Assembly: GCA_016202615.1 (NCBI GenBank)
Contig: JACQOI010000247.1
Location: 1-35,384 of the forward strand
Direction of reading: 5' to 3'
Source of the DNA: Betaproteobacteria bacterium
GTDB lineage: Bacteria > Pseudomonadota > Gammaproteobacteria > Burkholderiales > SG8-41
Length of the DNA stretch: 35,384 nucleotides
The notes under the pieces were generated by a model. The model ran no database searches, was not told where the DNA came from, and was given only the letters and a program-made list of their open reading frames with translations. Every line of letters starts with the position of its first letter. Within the stretch, counting starts at the first letter, position 1. The position numbers and the translations under genes were made by a program. Positions 15,284 to 24,256 of this stretch are shown here, one piece after another.

Positions 15284-16261
15284 TTATTCCACGCGCATGC
15301 CGGACGCCGCTACGACTTTGCCCCATTTCGTGATCTCGCTCCTGACAAATGCTCCAACCTCCTCCGGCGCGCCGCCCAGCGGCTCGGCGCCCTGGGCCGC
15401 GAGGCGGTCGCGGATGTCCGGCGTCTGCCCGATTTTCGTGATCGTTGCGTTGAGGCGCGTGACGATCTCGCGCGGCGTGCCTGCCGGAGCGATCAGCGCG
15501 AACCAAGTTCCCGACTCGAATCCCGGCAGGCCGGCCTCGGCGACCGTCGGCAGTTCCGGGGCGGCAAGGCTGCGTTTTGCGCTCGTCACCGCGAGCCCTC
15601 GCAGACGGCCGGCCTTCACCTGCGGCAGCACCGACAGCATATTGCCGAACACCAGCGATACCTGCCCGGCGATCAGGTCAGTGACCGCGGGCGCCGTGCC
15701 TTTGTACGGGACGTGCAGGAAATCGACGTGGGCCTGCATCTTGAACAGCTCGGCGGCAAGGTGCGCGCCGCTGCCGTTGCCGCTGGAGCCGAAGCTCAAC
15801 TGTCCCGGCCGCGCCTTGGCCAGCGCGATCAGCTCCTTGACGCTCCTGACCGGGAGCGACGGATGGACGACCAGCACATACGGCGTGGAGGCAAGCAGTG
15901 CAATCGGCTCGAAATCGCGCGCGAGATCGAAGCTCAGGTTCTTGTAAAGGCTCCGGCTGATCGCTACCGATGACGGCGCCGTCAACAGCGTGTAGCCGTC
16001 GGGCGCCGCGCGGGCAACGGCTTCGGCGCCGATGTTGCCGGCAGCGCCGCCACGATTGTCGACGATGAATTGCTGTCCGAGCACTTCGGTGAGCCTGGGC
16101 GTAAACAGCCGCGTCACGATATCGACGCCCGCGCCGGACGGAAACGGCACCACGATCCGCACTGCTTTCGCGGGGTAAATTTGCGCGCAAACGGCGCCGG
16201 ATAAGATGAGCGTAGCGGACAGCAACGGTAGAGTCTTGAGTAATGCGGAGCGCGAATCCAT
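15284..16261 (-). CDS. TctC/Bug-family periplasmic solute-binding protein
   Basis: This 325-residue receptor has a signal peptide from the ATG at 16261 (MDSRSALLKTLPLL, cut near VCAQ). It carries YPAKAVRIVVPFPSGAGVD, IGAEAVARAAPDGYT, VVHPSLPVRSVKELI, HVPYKGTAP and the C-terminal GMRVE. The PPGG motif of its paralogues is changed to PSGAG, which may alter ligand choice. A longer in-frame start at 16414 would bury the signal. It lies upstream of and in the same direction as the acyl-CoA dehydrogenase-like gene, so its ligand may feed that enzyme; this is inference. Confidence 0.92.
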   Translation of the reverse strand: MDSRSALLKTLPLLSATLILSGAVCAQIYPAKAVRIVVPFPSGAGVDIVTRLFTPRLTEVLGQQFIVDNRGGAAGNIGAEAVARAAPDGYTLLTAPSSVAISRSLYKNLSFDLARDFEPIALLASTPYVLVVHPSLPVRSVKELIALAKARPGQLSFGSSGNGSGAHLAAELFKMQAHVDFLHVPYKGTAPAVTDLIAGQVSLVFGNMLSVLPQVKAGRLRGLAVTSAKRSLAAPELPTVAEAGLPGFESGTWFALIAPAGTPREIVTRLNATITKIGQTPDIRDRLAAQGAEPLGGAPEEVGAFVRSEITKWGKVVAASGMRVE

Positions 16262-16564
16262 TGCCGTCCCCAGATGATTCCGATGCTCGTAGTATATCGC
16301 TGAGAAAGAAGTAGAAGGAAACTTAATGCGCCCGTCGGCGGCGTCCTGTACCGATGCAACGCTGCAGTGATGCCGGATCGGTGCTCGGTGCGCCCGATGG
16401 CGCGCGATGAGCACTCACTCCAACCGAAAGCAGCGATCCGACAAAACGCGACAGGATAATACCCCCGGACAGCCAAAATGGTCCTGCCATGCGCTCAGAC
16501 GAGTTGATTTGCGGACCACGGTCAATTACCCCGCCCCGAAACCGGCGCCGGATCCAGGCCAACG
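16262..16564. other. Intergenic stretch without a recognisable gene
   Basis: These 303 bp separate the Bug start from the end of the first MmgE/PrpD gene. A minus-strand frame encodes a short hydrophobic run (WLSGGIILSRFVGSLL) but has no ribosome binding site or family match. The leader and promoter of the Bug gene should lie here; I cannot place them. Confidence 0.5.
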
Positions 16565-17932
16565 TTAGCTTGCGATGACAAGCATGGGCGGCAATTTCGC
16601 CATGTCATCGAGCGCCTCTATGGCGCGAAGCACCCGCAGCAGTTTTTCGCAGCGATCCGTCCCGAACGCGTCCACAACCTGCGAACGGAATTTAGCGTCG
16701 ATATCCCCGCTCGAGAGCGGCGCGCCGGGAGACCCTTTGGCATCGATCACCAGCTCTTCACGACTATCACCGGACTTCATCCGCACCTTGACCCGCGCCG
16801 GCATGCGACCTTCGTATTGTTTGCTGAGGCTAGCGTCCTCCTGAACGCTTACCCTGGATGCAACGTCCCGAACCGCAGGATCGGCCAGCGCTTCCATGGT
16901 GTATTCACGGGGAGTGTTCCCTCCCTTCAAGAGGGTCAGCGCGAGCGAATAGGACGTGCTGAACTGCATTCCCAGCAGATCATGGGGGGCCGTGATCGCC
17001 GCGTGATTGTGAAAACCGGTCGGATAGCCAACTTCGATCGACGCGATGTCATCCGGCTTAAGATCGTTGGCGGTTATCAGCTTGCTCAAACCATCGATTG
17101 CCCCGGCGATTATTCCGACGCAGCAGTACGGCTTGAAGTAGACGGTATCGAACATCCATTTCTTGCCGAATTGCGCAAGCAGCAGGTCCGGCCGGTAAGT
17201 CGATGAATAAATCCGCAGCAACCCGCGCGCGCCCTCGAGAATTCCTTCGGGGCCGGTGAGTCCGCCCTGCGCCAGACGGGCCGACTGTATTCCCCCGCTC
17301 GCAGCCACCGCTGAAAAGATGCGCTTTACCGAGCCGCCGCCCTGGTCATATTGCATCAAACCGCCGGAAAAGGTTCCAGCGATACCCAGGGCGTTACGAA
17401 TGCCTTCGGCGCCCAGCCCCAGCATTCTCGCGACGCCCGTTGCGACGCCAAAAGGTCCGCAGGTGGTTGAAAACTGAGGCCCGCCGCGCTGGCACAAATC
17501 CTTGACGATTGCCGACCCGATGCGCCCGCGCACCTCGTAGGCCGCGACGAACGCGGTGAGAAAATCGCGGCCTGAAATGTGCTCGCGTTCCCCGACCGCC
17601 ACGAGCGACGGGATGAGCTCGGCTCCAGGATGACCGAGAAACTGCGGATTCCCGTCGTCAAACTCGAACGAATGGCCGAAAGTGCTGTTGATCAGGGCCG
17701 CTGACCCGACCGGAAGCCGGTCGCCGTACCTGACGACCGTCGCCTCCGGCGTGCCGCCCGTTCTGCAATAGGTATCCCGGACCTGCTTCGCCCATGGCAA
17801 CTCCGAGCAGCCGATTTCACAACCGATCTGGTCGACGAGAATATCGACCGCGCGCGCGCGCACGTGGGACGGTATCTGTTCGTAGATGAGAGCCGCCGCG
17901 AATTTCGCGAGCTCGCGCGTTTCATCTGACAT
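16565..17932 (-). CDS. MmgE/PrpD family protein
   Basis: This 455-residue cytoplasmic protein belongs to the family of 2-methylcitrate dehydratase PrpD and cis-aconitate decarboxylase. Members act on small di- and tricarboxylates by dehydration, decarboxylation or isomerisation. The N-terminal all-helical domain contains SAALINSTFGHSFEFDDGN, matching the family A-N-x-x-x-H-x-x-D-x-D/D core, with GHPGAELIPSLVAVGE and GPFGVATGVARMLGLGAEG following. The C-terminal domain has FKPYCCVGIIAGAIDGL. Homology starts at MSDETRELAKF, so I use the ATG at 17932, with AAGGGGGA upstream. The next gene upstream is a paralogue 55 bp away, likely in one transcript. Confidence 0.9.
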   Translation of the reverse strand: MSDETRELAKFAAALIYEQIPSHVRARAVDILVDQIGCEIGCSELPWAKQVRDTYCRTGGTPEATVVRYGDRLPVGSAALINSTFGHSFEFDDGNPQFLGHPGAELIPSLVAVGEREHISGRDFLTAFVAAYEVRGRIGSAIVKDLCQRGGPQFSTTCGPFGVATGVARMLGLGAEGIRNALGIAGTFSGGLMQYDQGGGSVKRIFSAVAASGGIQSARLAQGGLTGPEGILEGARGLLRIYSSTYRPDLLLAQFGKKWMFDTVYFKPYCCVGIIAGAIDGLSKLITANDLKPDDIASIEVGYPTGFHNHAAITAPHDLLGMQFSTSYSLALTLLKGGNTPREYTMEALADPAVRDVASRVSVQEDASLSKQYEGRMPARVKVRMKSGDSREELVIDAKGSPGAPLSSGDIDAKFRSQVVDAFGTDRCEKLLRVLRAIEALDDMAKLPPMLVIAS

Positions 17933-17987
17933 TGATGGTGTTCCCCCTTCGTTCAGCGGATAGGACAAAATTTATTATACGTTGCGG

Positions 17988-19373
17988 TCAGCTTAGCGGC
18001 CGGACGATGTCGCGGATATCCCGCACTTCTTCGATCTTCATCACCATCTCGATAACTCTCTCCACCGCCGTCTCGGACACCGGCTTGGCCGAGCAGGAAA
18101 CGCAATCCCTGAATTTCTGGATGACGTCCTCGTTGCTGACGGGGTTTCCCGGATGGCCGTATCCGAACTCCAGTTGCTTCGAATAGGACTTTCCCGTCTT
18201 GGCGGTTATCTCCACCATGCCGGGCGGTTCGCCTTTTTCGGCGTTAAACCTTGCATCCAGCTTCGGATTCACCTTTTGCGCCATATCCACCACGGCTGGA
18301 TCCTTGATACCTTCGAGCGTCAGGTCGTTGATGGTCACCCTTCTCCTGGTCGCGGCTATCGCGGCGCAAAAAGGTATGCTGTACTTGGCATCGGCAGAGG
18401 TCTGGGGGCGGCGCCTTTCTTCGATCGGTTGACAGTGCAGCATCGCGAAGTCGCCCACGTGCAGCGTGATCGCCGCTATGTCCTGCGGCTTAAGATTCTG
18501 CTCGGATGCGATCCTCAGCGTAGCGTCTATATAGACATGGCTGGTGCCGCAGGTGGGCCAGGCCTTGATCGCAACCCGGGTGCCTTCAAACTTTTTGCCG
18601 AGATCACGCATAAGCGCGTTCCTGTCAACATCGCCCCCAAAGTAAACGTTGAACAGCCCCGCGCGGCCCTCAAAGCAGTTCTCCGGACCGATAATGCCTT
18701 GCTTCGCCATCAGTGCCGACAACACTCCGCCCCGAGCCGGATAGCCATCGCGCATTCCACCCAAGTGGTTGCCTACGCTGTACCGCATCTCCTGCGTGCC
18801 GGTTGCCTCGCTTAAAGCAATGCCCAGAGCGCTGACCAACTCGTCTTCATTCAGCCCCAGCACTTTGCCTGATGCCGCGGCAGCCCCGAATGCGCCGAGA
18901 ACGGTAGTGGGGTTCCAGTCCATCTTCCAGCGCATTGCGAGCCCGAGGCGGCAAGTCAGATCGTTACCCAAGGCGACGGCGGTAACGAACTGCTTGCCCG
19001 TAACATGCCCCTCGCGCTCGGCAACCGCCAAAGCCGCAGCGACCACCGGGCTGCTCGGATGCACGGGAGCCTCGTAGAACAAATCATCATAATCCAGACA
19101 ATGCCCCAGCGCGCCGTTGACGAACGCCGCCATCCAGGCCGGCACCCGACCACCAAATCCGATGATGCTGCTTTCTTCTTTCCCACCGGCCTCGCCTATG
19201 AGATCCACCAGCAGCCGGCACTCAGGAGCGATGCCGCTGGCGGCAACCATGACCCCCAGGGTATCCAGTATCGATTTCTTGGTGGCCTCCACGGCGTCGA
19301 GCGTAAGATCCTCGAAGCGGGTGTCCGCCAGATGCCTGGCCAGCTTCCAAGCTGCGTCTTGCTTACTCGCCAT
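17988..19373 (-). CDS. MmgE/PrpD family protein
   Basis: This 461-residue paralogue of the neighbour contains FVNGALGHCLDYDDLFYEAPVHPSSP-type core residues (NGALGHCLDYDD is the dyad of His and Asp expected at the active site), FGAAAASGKVLGLNEDEL and KAWPTCGTSHVYIDATL. The enzyme class is a dehydratase, decarboxylase or isomerase acting on a small carboxylate, with the substrate unknown. I use the ATG at 19373 because a GGGGGA stretch lies upstream and homology starts at MASKQD; an in-frame start at 19400 is less supported. It is divergent from a third family member across 153 bp. Confidence 0.9.
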   Translation of the reverse strand: MASKQDAAWKLARHLADTRFEDLTLDAVEATKKSILDTLGVMVAASGIAPECRLLVDLIGEAGGKEESSIIGFGGRVPAWMAAFVNGALGHCLDYDDLFYEAPVHPSSPVVAAALAVAEREGHVTGKQFVTAVALGNDLTCRLGLAMRWKMDWNPTTVLGAFGAAAASGKVLGLNEDELVSALGIALSEATGTQEMRYSVGNHLGGMRDGYPARGGVLSALMAKQGIIGPENCFEGRAGLFNVYFGGDVDRNALMRDLGKKFEGTRVAIKAWPTCGTSHVYIDATLRIASEQNLKPQDIAAITLHVGDFAMLHCQPIEERRRPQTSADAKYSIPFCAAIAATRRRVTINDLTLEGIKDPAVVDMAQKVNPKLDARFNAEKGEPPGMVEITAKTGKSYSKQLEFGYGHPGNPVSNEDVIQKFRDCVSCSAKPVSETAVERVIEMVMKIEEVRDIRDIVRPLS

Positions 19374-19526
19374 TAGCGTTGTCCCCCGCCCCTGTATCAT
19401 CGCCGGTTACGCTCGAGCCGTTATTATAGACCAGCGCAATTGCGGGACATTTGTCAAGCGCGTCCAGCTTTGGGATCATGCGTTACATATAGCTCGATAA
19501 TTCGGTTTCCTGCACGGGAGATCCCG

Positions 19527-20903
19527 TTGGATAAAACCAAGGAAAAATTCGTTGCTTTTGCCGCCGATCTGAACTATGCGGACCTTACTCCGGAGGCCGT
19601 CCATGCGGTCAAACGATGCGTGGTGGATGCGATCGGCTGCGCCCTCGGAGCGTTTCATGCGGAGCCGGTAAAGGCCGTTCGCGCGCTCGCGTCGCGGACG
19701 ACCGCCGCCGCGCCGGCCACGGTCATCGGCACTCAAATCAGAACCTCCGCTGACCTGGCCGCGCTTGCGAGCGGCGCCATGGTTCGATATTCGGATTTCA
19801 GTGACGATTACTTTGGCGGCAACGGGGATACCGGGCCTCATCCCAGCGATAACATCGGCGGCATTCTGGCGGCGGCGGAGTCAGCCGGCGCCGATGGCAA
19901 GGCCCTGGTGCTGGGCATCGTGATCGCTTACGAGGCGTGCGGTCAATTTGTCGATCATACCGCGCTGCGGGTGCGCGGGTGGGACCATCCGATATTCCAT
20001 TCGATCGCCACCGCACTGGGGGCCGCGAGGATTCTTGGCCTGCCGCGCCGGCAAATAGGCAGTGCGCTGGCATTGGCGGTGGTACCCAATATCTGCCTCT
20101 ATCAGACCCGGCTTGGCGATATCTCCAATTGGAAAAGCCTCGCGGGTCCCAACGGCAGCCGCAACGGACTATTCGCAGCGCTGTTGGCTCGGGAAGGAAT
20201 TACCGGGCCGCATGAGCCTTTCGAGGGGAAAGCCGGCTTGATGGAACAACTCGACAATCCGTTTGAGTTGGGCGCGTTGGGAAGCAAGGACACGCCTTTC
20301 AAAGTGCAGAGCACTTTCTTCAAGTGCCTGCCGGTGCGATACGAAATGCAGCTGCCCGTCTGGGTCGCGCTGGAGCTTCGTGACAGGGTCAGGCTTCAGG
20401 ATATTGAATCGATCCGCGTATACCTTGAAAAGCGCTCCGTTTTTTCCCGCTCCTACAATCCCGCGCATTGGGATCCAAGGACGCGGGAAACAGCCGATCA
20501 CAGCGGTCCATACCTGATCGGTGCTGCGCTCGTTGACGGCGAGATCACGGAGAGAACATTCACCCCCCAGCGCTATCGTGATCCCGCGATCCTTGATTTG
20601 GTCCAGAAGATCCACCTGGAAGAAGACAACGAATATACGGCGGCTTTTCCCCGCACCTTCCACTGCCGCTTCGAGGTGGCGCTAGAATCCGGCGAAGTCA
20701 TTACGGTTCACAAGACCAATCCCAAGGGACATCCCGCTAATCCGCTCACCGACCGCGAGCTGGATGAAAAATTCCTGAAGCAGGCGGGCGTGGTGCTCGC
20801 CGCAAAACAATCGCGCGCCCTGCTCGATCAGCTCTGGCAACTGGAAAAACTGGATGATATCGGGAAGCTTTTCCCGCTGATGCTCGTCGCAGAGCCGGGC
20901 TGA
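19527..20903 (+). CDS. MmgE/PrpD family protein with a probable TTG start
   Basis: This 458-residue protein is the closest of the three to PrpD/2-methylcitrate dehydratase proper in layout: KRCVVDAIGCALGAF, SGAMVRYSDFSDDYFGGNGDTGPHPSDN with its SDFSDDYF acidic core, RGWDHPIFHSIATALGAARILGL and NPKGHPANPLTDRELDEKF. No ATG fits. TTG at 19527, about 5 bp after GGGAG, begins the homologous DKTKEKFVAFA; an upstream TTG at 19440 would add 29 unlike residues. It ends 7 bp from a convergent Bug gene. Methylcitrate dehydration in propionate metabolism is possible, but no prpB or prpC is nearby. Confidence 0.88.
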   Translation: MDKTKEKFVAFAADLNYADLTPEAVHAVKRCVVDAIGCALGAFHAEPVKAVRALASRTTAAAPATVIGTQIRTSADLAALASGAMVRYSDFSDDYFGGNGDTGPHPSDNIGGILAAAESAGADGKALVLGIVIAYEACGQFVDHTALRVRGWDHPIFHSIATALGAARILGLPRRQIGSALALAVVPNICLYQTRLGDISNWKSLAGPNGSRNGLFAALLAREGITGPHEPFEGKAGLMEQLDNPFELGALGSKDTPFKVQSTFFKCLPVRYEMQLPVWVALELRDRVRLQDIESIRVYLEKRSVFSRSYNPAHWDPRTRETADHSGPYLIGAALVDGEITERTFTPQRYRDPAILDLVQKIHLEEDNEYTAAFPRTFHCRFEVALESGEVITVHKTNPKGHPANPLTDRELDEKFLKQAGVVLAAKQSRALLDQLWQLEKLDDIGKLFPLMLVAEPG

Positions 20904-20910
20904 TTTGTGA

Positions 20911-21873
20911 CTAATTGGAGCGAATATCGAGGTCCTTGATCAGCTTGCCCAGCCTGGTCATATCCGATTTCACCGCGGCCGCAAGCTGCGGCGGCGTACT
21001 GCCGACGGCCTCCACGCCGGAGTTCAAGAGCTTTTCTTTCACATCCGCCCGGTTGAGTGCCCGCACGAATTCCTGGTGCAATCGATCGATGACCGCTGCG
21101 GGAGTTCCAGCCGGCGCAAATATGCCATAAATTCCCACCGACTGATAACCCGGCAGGCCGGAGTCCGCCACTGGAGGCAATCCCGGAAACAGCGCCGAGG
21201 GCTTAGGGCTACCCACCGCCAGCGCCCTGATTCTGCCCGACTTGATGTGTGGCGACGACGCGCCGGCGGTAGCGAACATCACCTGCACCTGGCCGCCGAT
21301 CAGATCGTTGAGTGCCACCGTGACGCCTTTGTACGGAATATGCAGAATATTCACGCCCGCCATGGCCTTGAATAATTCCCCCGCGAGATGACTGCCGGCG
21401 CCTATCGCGCTCGAAGCATAGTTGAGTTCCCCGGGCCTCGCCTTGGCCAAAGCGATCAACTCCTTGACCGACTTTACCGGCAACGAAGGATGTACCACCA
21501 GAATGTCAGGTGATGTCACCGCCAACGTGATCGGTGAAAAATCCTTCACGGGGTCGTAGGACAGGTCCGTTCGCATTAACGGCGCGAGCCAGAAGGGACT
21601 ACCGAAAAAAAGCAGGGTGTATCCATCAGGCCGCGCTTTGGCCACAGTTGGCGGTGCCATGACAAATCCTCGATTCTCTATTATCACTTGCTGCCCCATG
21701 CTGCTTACAAGCCCTGACGCCATCAGCCGCGCCGCGAAATCGAGGCCACCGCCGGCGGTGCCGGTGACAATGCGAATAGGCTTGTTCGGATAATCCTGGC
21801 CAAAGACTGCGCCCGCGCCCAGAACCATCGTGAAAATCAAGACCATACGCACAACTAAACGCAGGTGTCGCAT
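20911..21873 (-). CDS. TctC/Bug-family periplasmic solute-binding protein
   Basis: This 320-residue receptor has a signal peptide (MRHLRLVVRMVLIF, cut near VFGQ) and YPNKPIRIVTGTAGGGLD in place of the PWPPGGSND loop of the tandem pair. It also has VVHPSLPVKSVKELI, HIPYKGVTVALNDLIGG and a C-terminal DLDIRSN. GGAGG lies 5 bp before the ATG. The GTAGGGLD loop also occurs in similar form in the receptor at 23096-24058 (CQAGGGSD), so these two form a second subgroup. A CapA-like gene follows the same strand upstream. Confidence 0.92.
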   Translation of the reverse strand: MRHLRLVVRMVLIFTMVLGAGAVFGQDYPNKPIRIVTGTAGGGLDFAARLMASGLVSSMGQQVIIENRGFVMAPPTVAKARPDGYTLLFFGSPFWLAPLMRTDLSYDPVKDFSPITLAVTSPDILVVHPSLPVKSVKELIALAKARPGELNYASSAIGAGSHLAGELFKAMAGVNILHIPYKGVTVALNDLIGGQVQVMFATAGASSPHIKSGRIRALAVGSPKPSALFPGLPPVADSGLPGYQSVGIYGIFAPAGTPAAVIDRLHQEFVRALNRADVKEKLLNSGVEAVGSTPPQLAAAVKSDMTRLGKLIKDLDIRSN

Positions 21874-21922
21874 AAATCCTCCGAGTAAAATCGCCGGGAA
21901 ACTTCCAGACCGGAAATCCTGA

Positions 21923-23065
21923 TCAACCCGCTCGTTTGAACACCTCGTAGCGGTCGCCCGCGGCCTTGATCTGCGTCGCGCCGCCGGCGATGAATTTCCC
22001 GGCCCAATTGAGATATTCCAGTGATTTCGCGAATTGCGGCTCGCCGGGACGCACGACTTCAGGTTGCCCGAATGGGTTCATCAGCGTCGGCAGAAAGGAC
22101 GCCCGCGCCAGCCCCTGGCGATCGACCTCGAGGAACGCGATTCCGCCTTCGTTGAAATGTCTCTTGAAATGAAACACGAACCCGGGGTCCGGCTCGAGCG
22201 TGTAGATCTCGTCAAACGTATATTCTCCGCTCGGCGCGGCGCGAGGCTGGCTCGGGTGCCCGCTCTTGCCGCCCGGAATCTGCCAGAACGAAAAATTGCC
22301 GATGCTGTAGAAAATCACGCCGCCCTGGTAAAGTTCGATGCCCTGCATCTGGTGCGGATGATGGCCGAGGATGGCGGTCGCGCCGGCGTCGATCGCTGCG
22401 TGCGCCACGACCGGCTGATAGTCGGTGGGGCGCCAATACCAGTGCAGGCCCCAGTGCATGGACACGAAGACAACGTCGGCATCCTGTTTTGCCTGCCGCA
22501 CGTCGCGCACCAGCAATTCAAGATCCTCCTCGTACGGCGTTGTCGCCACGCGCGCAGGCGCGCCCGGCTGAAATTCGTAGGGCTCATAATAGGTGCGCGC
22601 GCGCATGGGCGCGCTGCCGGCGCGCGTCTGCGTCGCCCAGTACTGCGGCGCCACGACCGAGACGTAACCGAGAAATGCGATGCGCAATCCCTTGCGCTCC
22701 AGAACGACCGCTTTGCGCGCCTCGGCGATGTTGCGCCCCGCGCCCACTGTCGGTATGCCCAGTTTTCTGAAAGTCTCGGCCGTATCCTCGACCGCCTCGG
22801 GCCCCCAGTCTCCGGTGTGGTTCGACCCGATCGAGAGGACATCGAAAGGCACGCTCTTGAAGTCGGCGGCCTTGCGCGGATGCTGGCGCGCATGCGAATG
22901 CAGCGCCGTTTCCTGAAAACTCCCGCGCTCCGAATAAAGGCGCTCCACCTGCGCGAACCGCACATCCGCGCTCCGCAATGGCTCCATTACGTGGGTAAAC
23001 CCGCTCTGCGGCGGCTCGAAACCCGTGCTGACGTCCCCCCCTGCAGCAACGATCACGCGTTCCAT
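21923..23065 (-). CDS. CapA-family metallophosphatase-like protein
   Basis: This 380-residue protein belongs to the CapA/PgsA fold, a calcineurin-like metallophosphatase relative known from poly-gamma-glutamate capsule loci. Visible motifs are AAGGDVSTGF at the N-terminus (metal Asp), SIGSNHTGDWG, VSMHWGLHWYW and the late GHHPHQMQGIELYQGGVIFYSIGNF, which carry the usual metal and substrate His residues. No signal peptide or membrane anchor is seen, unlike many CapA proteins, so it may be cytoplasmic. No capB or capC is nearby, which argues against a capsule role here. GGAG lies 10 bp before the ATG. It sits between two Bug genes on the same strand. Confidence 0.87.
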   Translation of the reverse strand: MERVIVAAGGDVSTGFEPPQSGFTHVMEPLRSADVRFAQVERLYSERGSFQETALHSHARQHPRKAADFKSVPFDVLSIGSNHTGDWGPEAVEDTAETFRKLGIPTVGAGRNIAEARKAVVLERKGLRIAFLGYVSVVAPQYWATQTRAGSAPMRARTYYEPYEFQPGAPARVATTPYEEDLELLVRDVRQAKQDADVVFVSMHWGLHWYWRPTDYQPVVAHAAIDAGATAILGHHPHQMQGIELYQGGVIFYSIGNFSFWQIPGGKSGHPSQPRAAPSGEYTFDEIYTLEPDPGFVFHFKRHFNEGGIAFLEVDRQGLARASFLPTLMNPFGQPEVVRPGEPQFAKSLEYLNWAGKFIAGGATQIKAAGDRYEVFKRAG

Positions 23066-23095
23066 TGCTTCAAATCTCCGTCCGGAATCTGCCCT

Positions 23096-24058
23096 TTATT
23101 CGGCGCGTATGCCGGCGTCCTTGATCACCTTACCCAGCCTGGTCATTTCGGATCTTACCGTAGTCCCCAGCTGTTTCGGAGGGCTGCCGACCGCCTCCAG
23201 TCCGGCGCTGAAAAACTTCTCTTTCACCTCCGGACGGGTAAGAAATTGCACGATCTCCTGGTTCAGTCGACTGATATTCGTCGCGGGCGTTTTGGCCGGC
23301 GCGAACATGCCATATATTGATTCCGATTGATAACCAGGCATCGTTGCGGCTACCGTAGGCAAACCGGGAGCCAGGGCGGACGGCTGCAGGCTGGTGACCG
23401 CCAAACCTTTCAGTTTGCCCGACTTCACAAGCGGCATCATCGAAGCTGCGTTGGCGAACGCTACCTGCACTTCGCCGGCGATCAGAGCGCTCAGTGACGG
23501 TCCAGTGCCTCGGTACGGAACAGCAACGATATTGACCCCCGCCATGGACTTGAATAGTTCCCCCGCGAGATGATTGGGAGATCCTATTGCAGCCGCAGCA
23601 TAGTTAAGCGCTCCGGGCCTGGCTTTGGCCAAAGCAATCAACTCGTTGACCGACTTTACCGGCATCGATGGATTTACCGCAAGAACGGTCGGCGATGTCG
23701 CCACCAGTGTGATCGGCAAAAAATCCCGTACCGGATCGTAGCGGACCTTTTCCTGCAACAAAGGCGACATCCAAAGAGGGCTGCCGGAAAGAAGCATGGT
23801 ATAACCATCTGGCGACGCCACGGATACGATTTCTCCCGGGATAACCCCGCACGCTCGATTTTCCACTATCACTTGCTGGCCCAAGCCGCCGGTAATTCCT
23901 TGCGCGATCAGGCGCGACACCAGGTCGCTGCCTCCCCCGGCTTGACAGGTAACGATGCGCAGGGGCCGGTTCGGATAATCCCGGTCGGACGCGATAGCGG
24001 CGCCGGGCAGCAGTCCGCCAAGCGCCAGTATCCATACAACAAGACGTGAAAGCAGCAT
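23096..24058 (-). CDS. TctC/Bug-family periplasmic solute-binding protein
   Basis: This 320-residue receptor has a signal peptide from the ATG at 24058 (MLLSRLVVWILALGGLLPG, cut near AIAS) and the family motifs YPNRPLRIVTCQAGGGSD, VNPSMPVKSVNELIALAKARPG and VPYRGTGPSLSALIAGEVQ. AAGGAGG sits 5 bp before the ATG; a longer in-frame start at 24235 would put 59 residues ahead of the signal. A cysteine in CQAGGG and another in ENRACG are unusual among the six receptors here and could form a disulfide. It lies downstream of and in the same direction as the FAD oxidoreductase gene. Confidence 0.92.
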   Translation of the reverse strand: MLLSRLVVWILALGGLLPGAAIASDRDYPNRPLRIVTCQAGGGSDLVSRLIAQGITGGLGQQVIVENRACGVIPGEIVSVASPDGYTMLLSGSPLWMSPLLQEKVRYDPVRDFLPITLVATSPTVLAVNPSMPVKSVNELIALAKARPGALNYAAAAIGSPNHLAGELFKSMAGVNIVAVPYRGTGPSLSALIAGEVQVAFANAASMMPLVKSGKLKGLAVTSLQPSALAPGLPTVAATMPGYQSESIYGMFAPAKTPATNISRLNQEIVQFLTRPEVKEKFFSAGLEAVGSPPKQLGTTVRSEMTRLGKVIKDAGIRAE

Positions 24059-24256
24059 GCATCCTCCTTGACGGAATAAACGCCGGGCAATCACTGCAAC
24101 AGATGATATTACTGCATCGGATTCAATTTTCAAAGTTGCAGTCGGTGAATATCTGCGCCATCTCCGGCGGCTGGCAGCCGCGCGGCCGGAGACCCACGCA
24201 TGTTTTTCGCGCCGAATCATGATTCCAAATGGCATGACTATCCGGCATGGCGGGCC

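Noticed and set aside
16323-16562. Short minus-strand membrane protein between a Bug gene and an MmgE/PrpD gene
   Set aside because: It has only one hydrophobic run, no ribosome binding site and no family resemblance.
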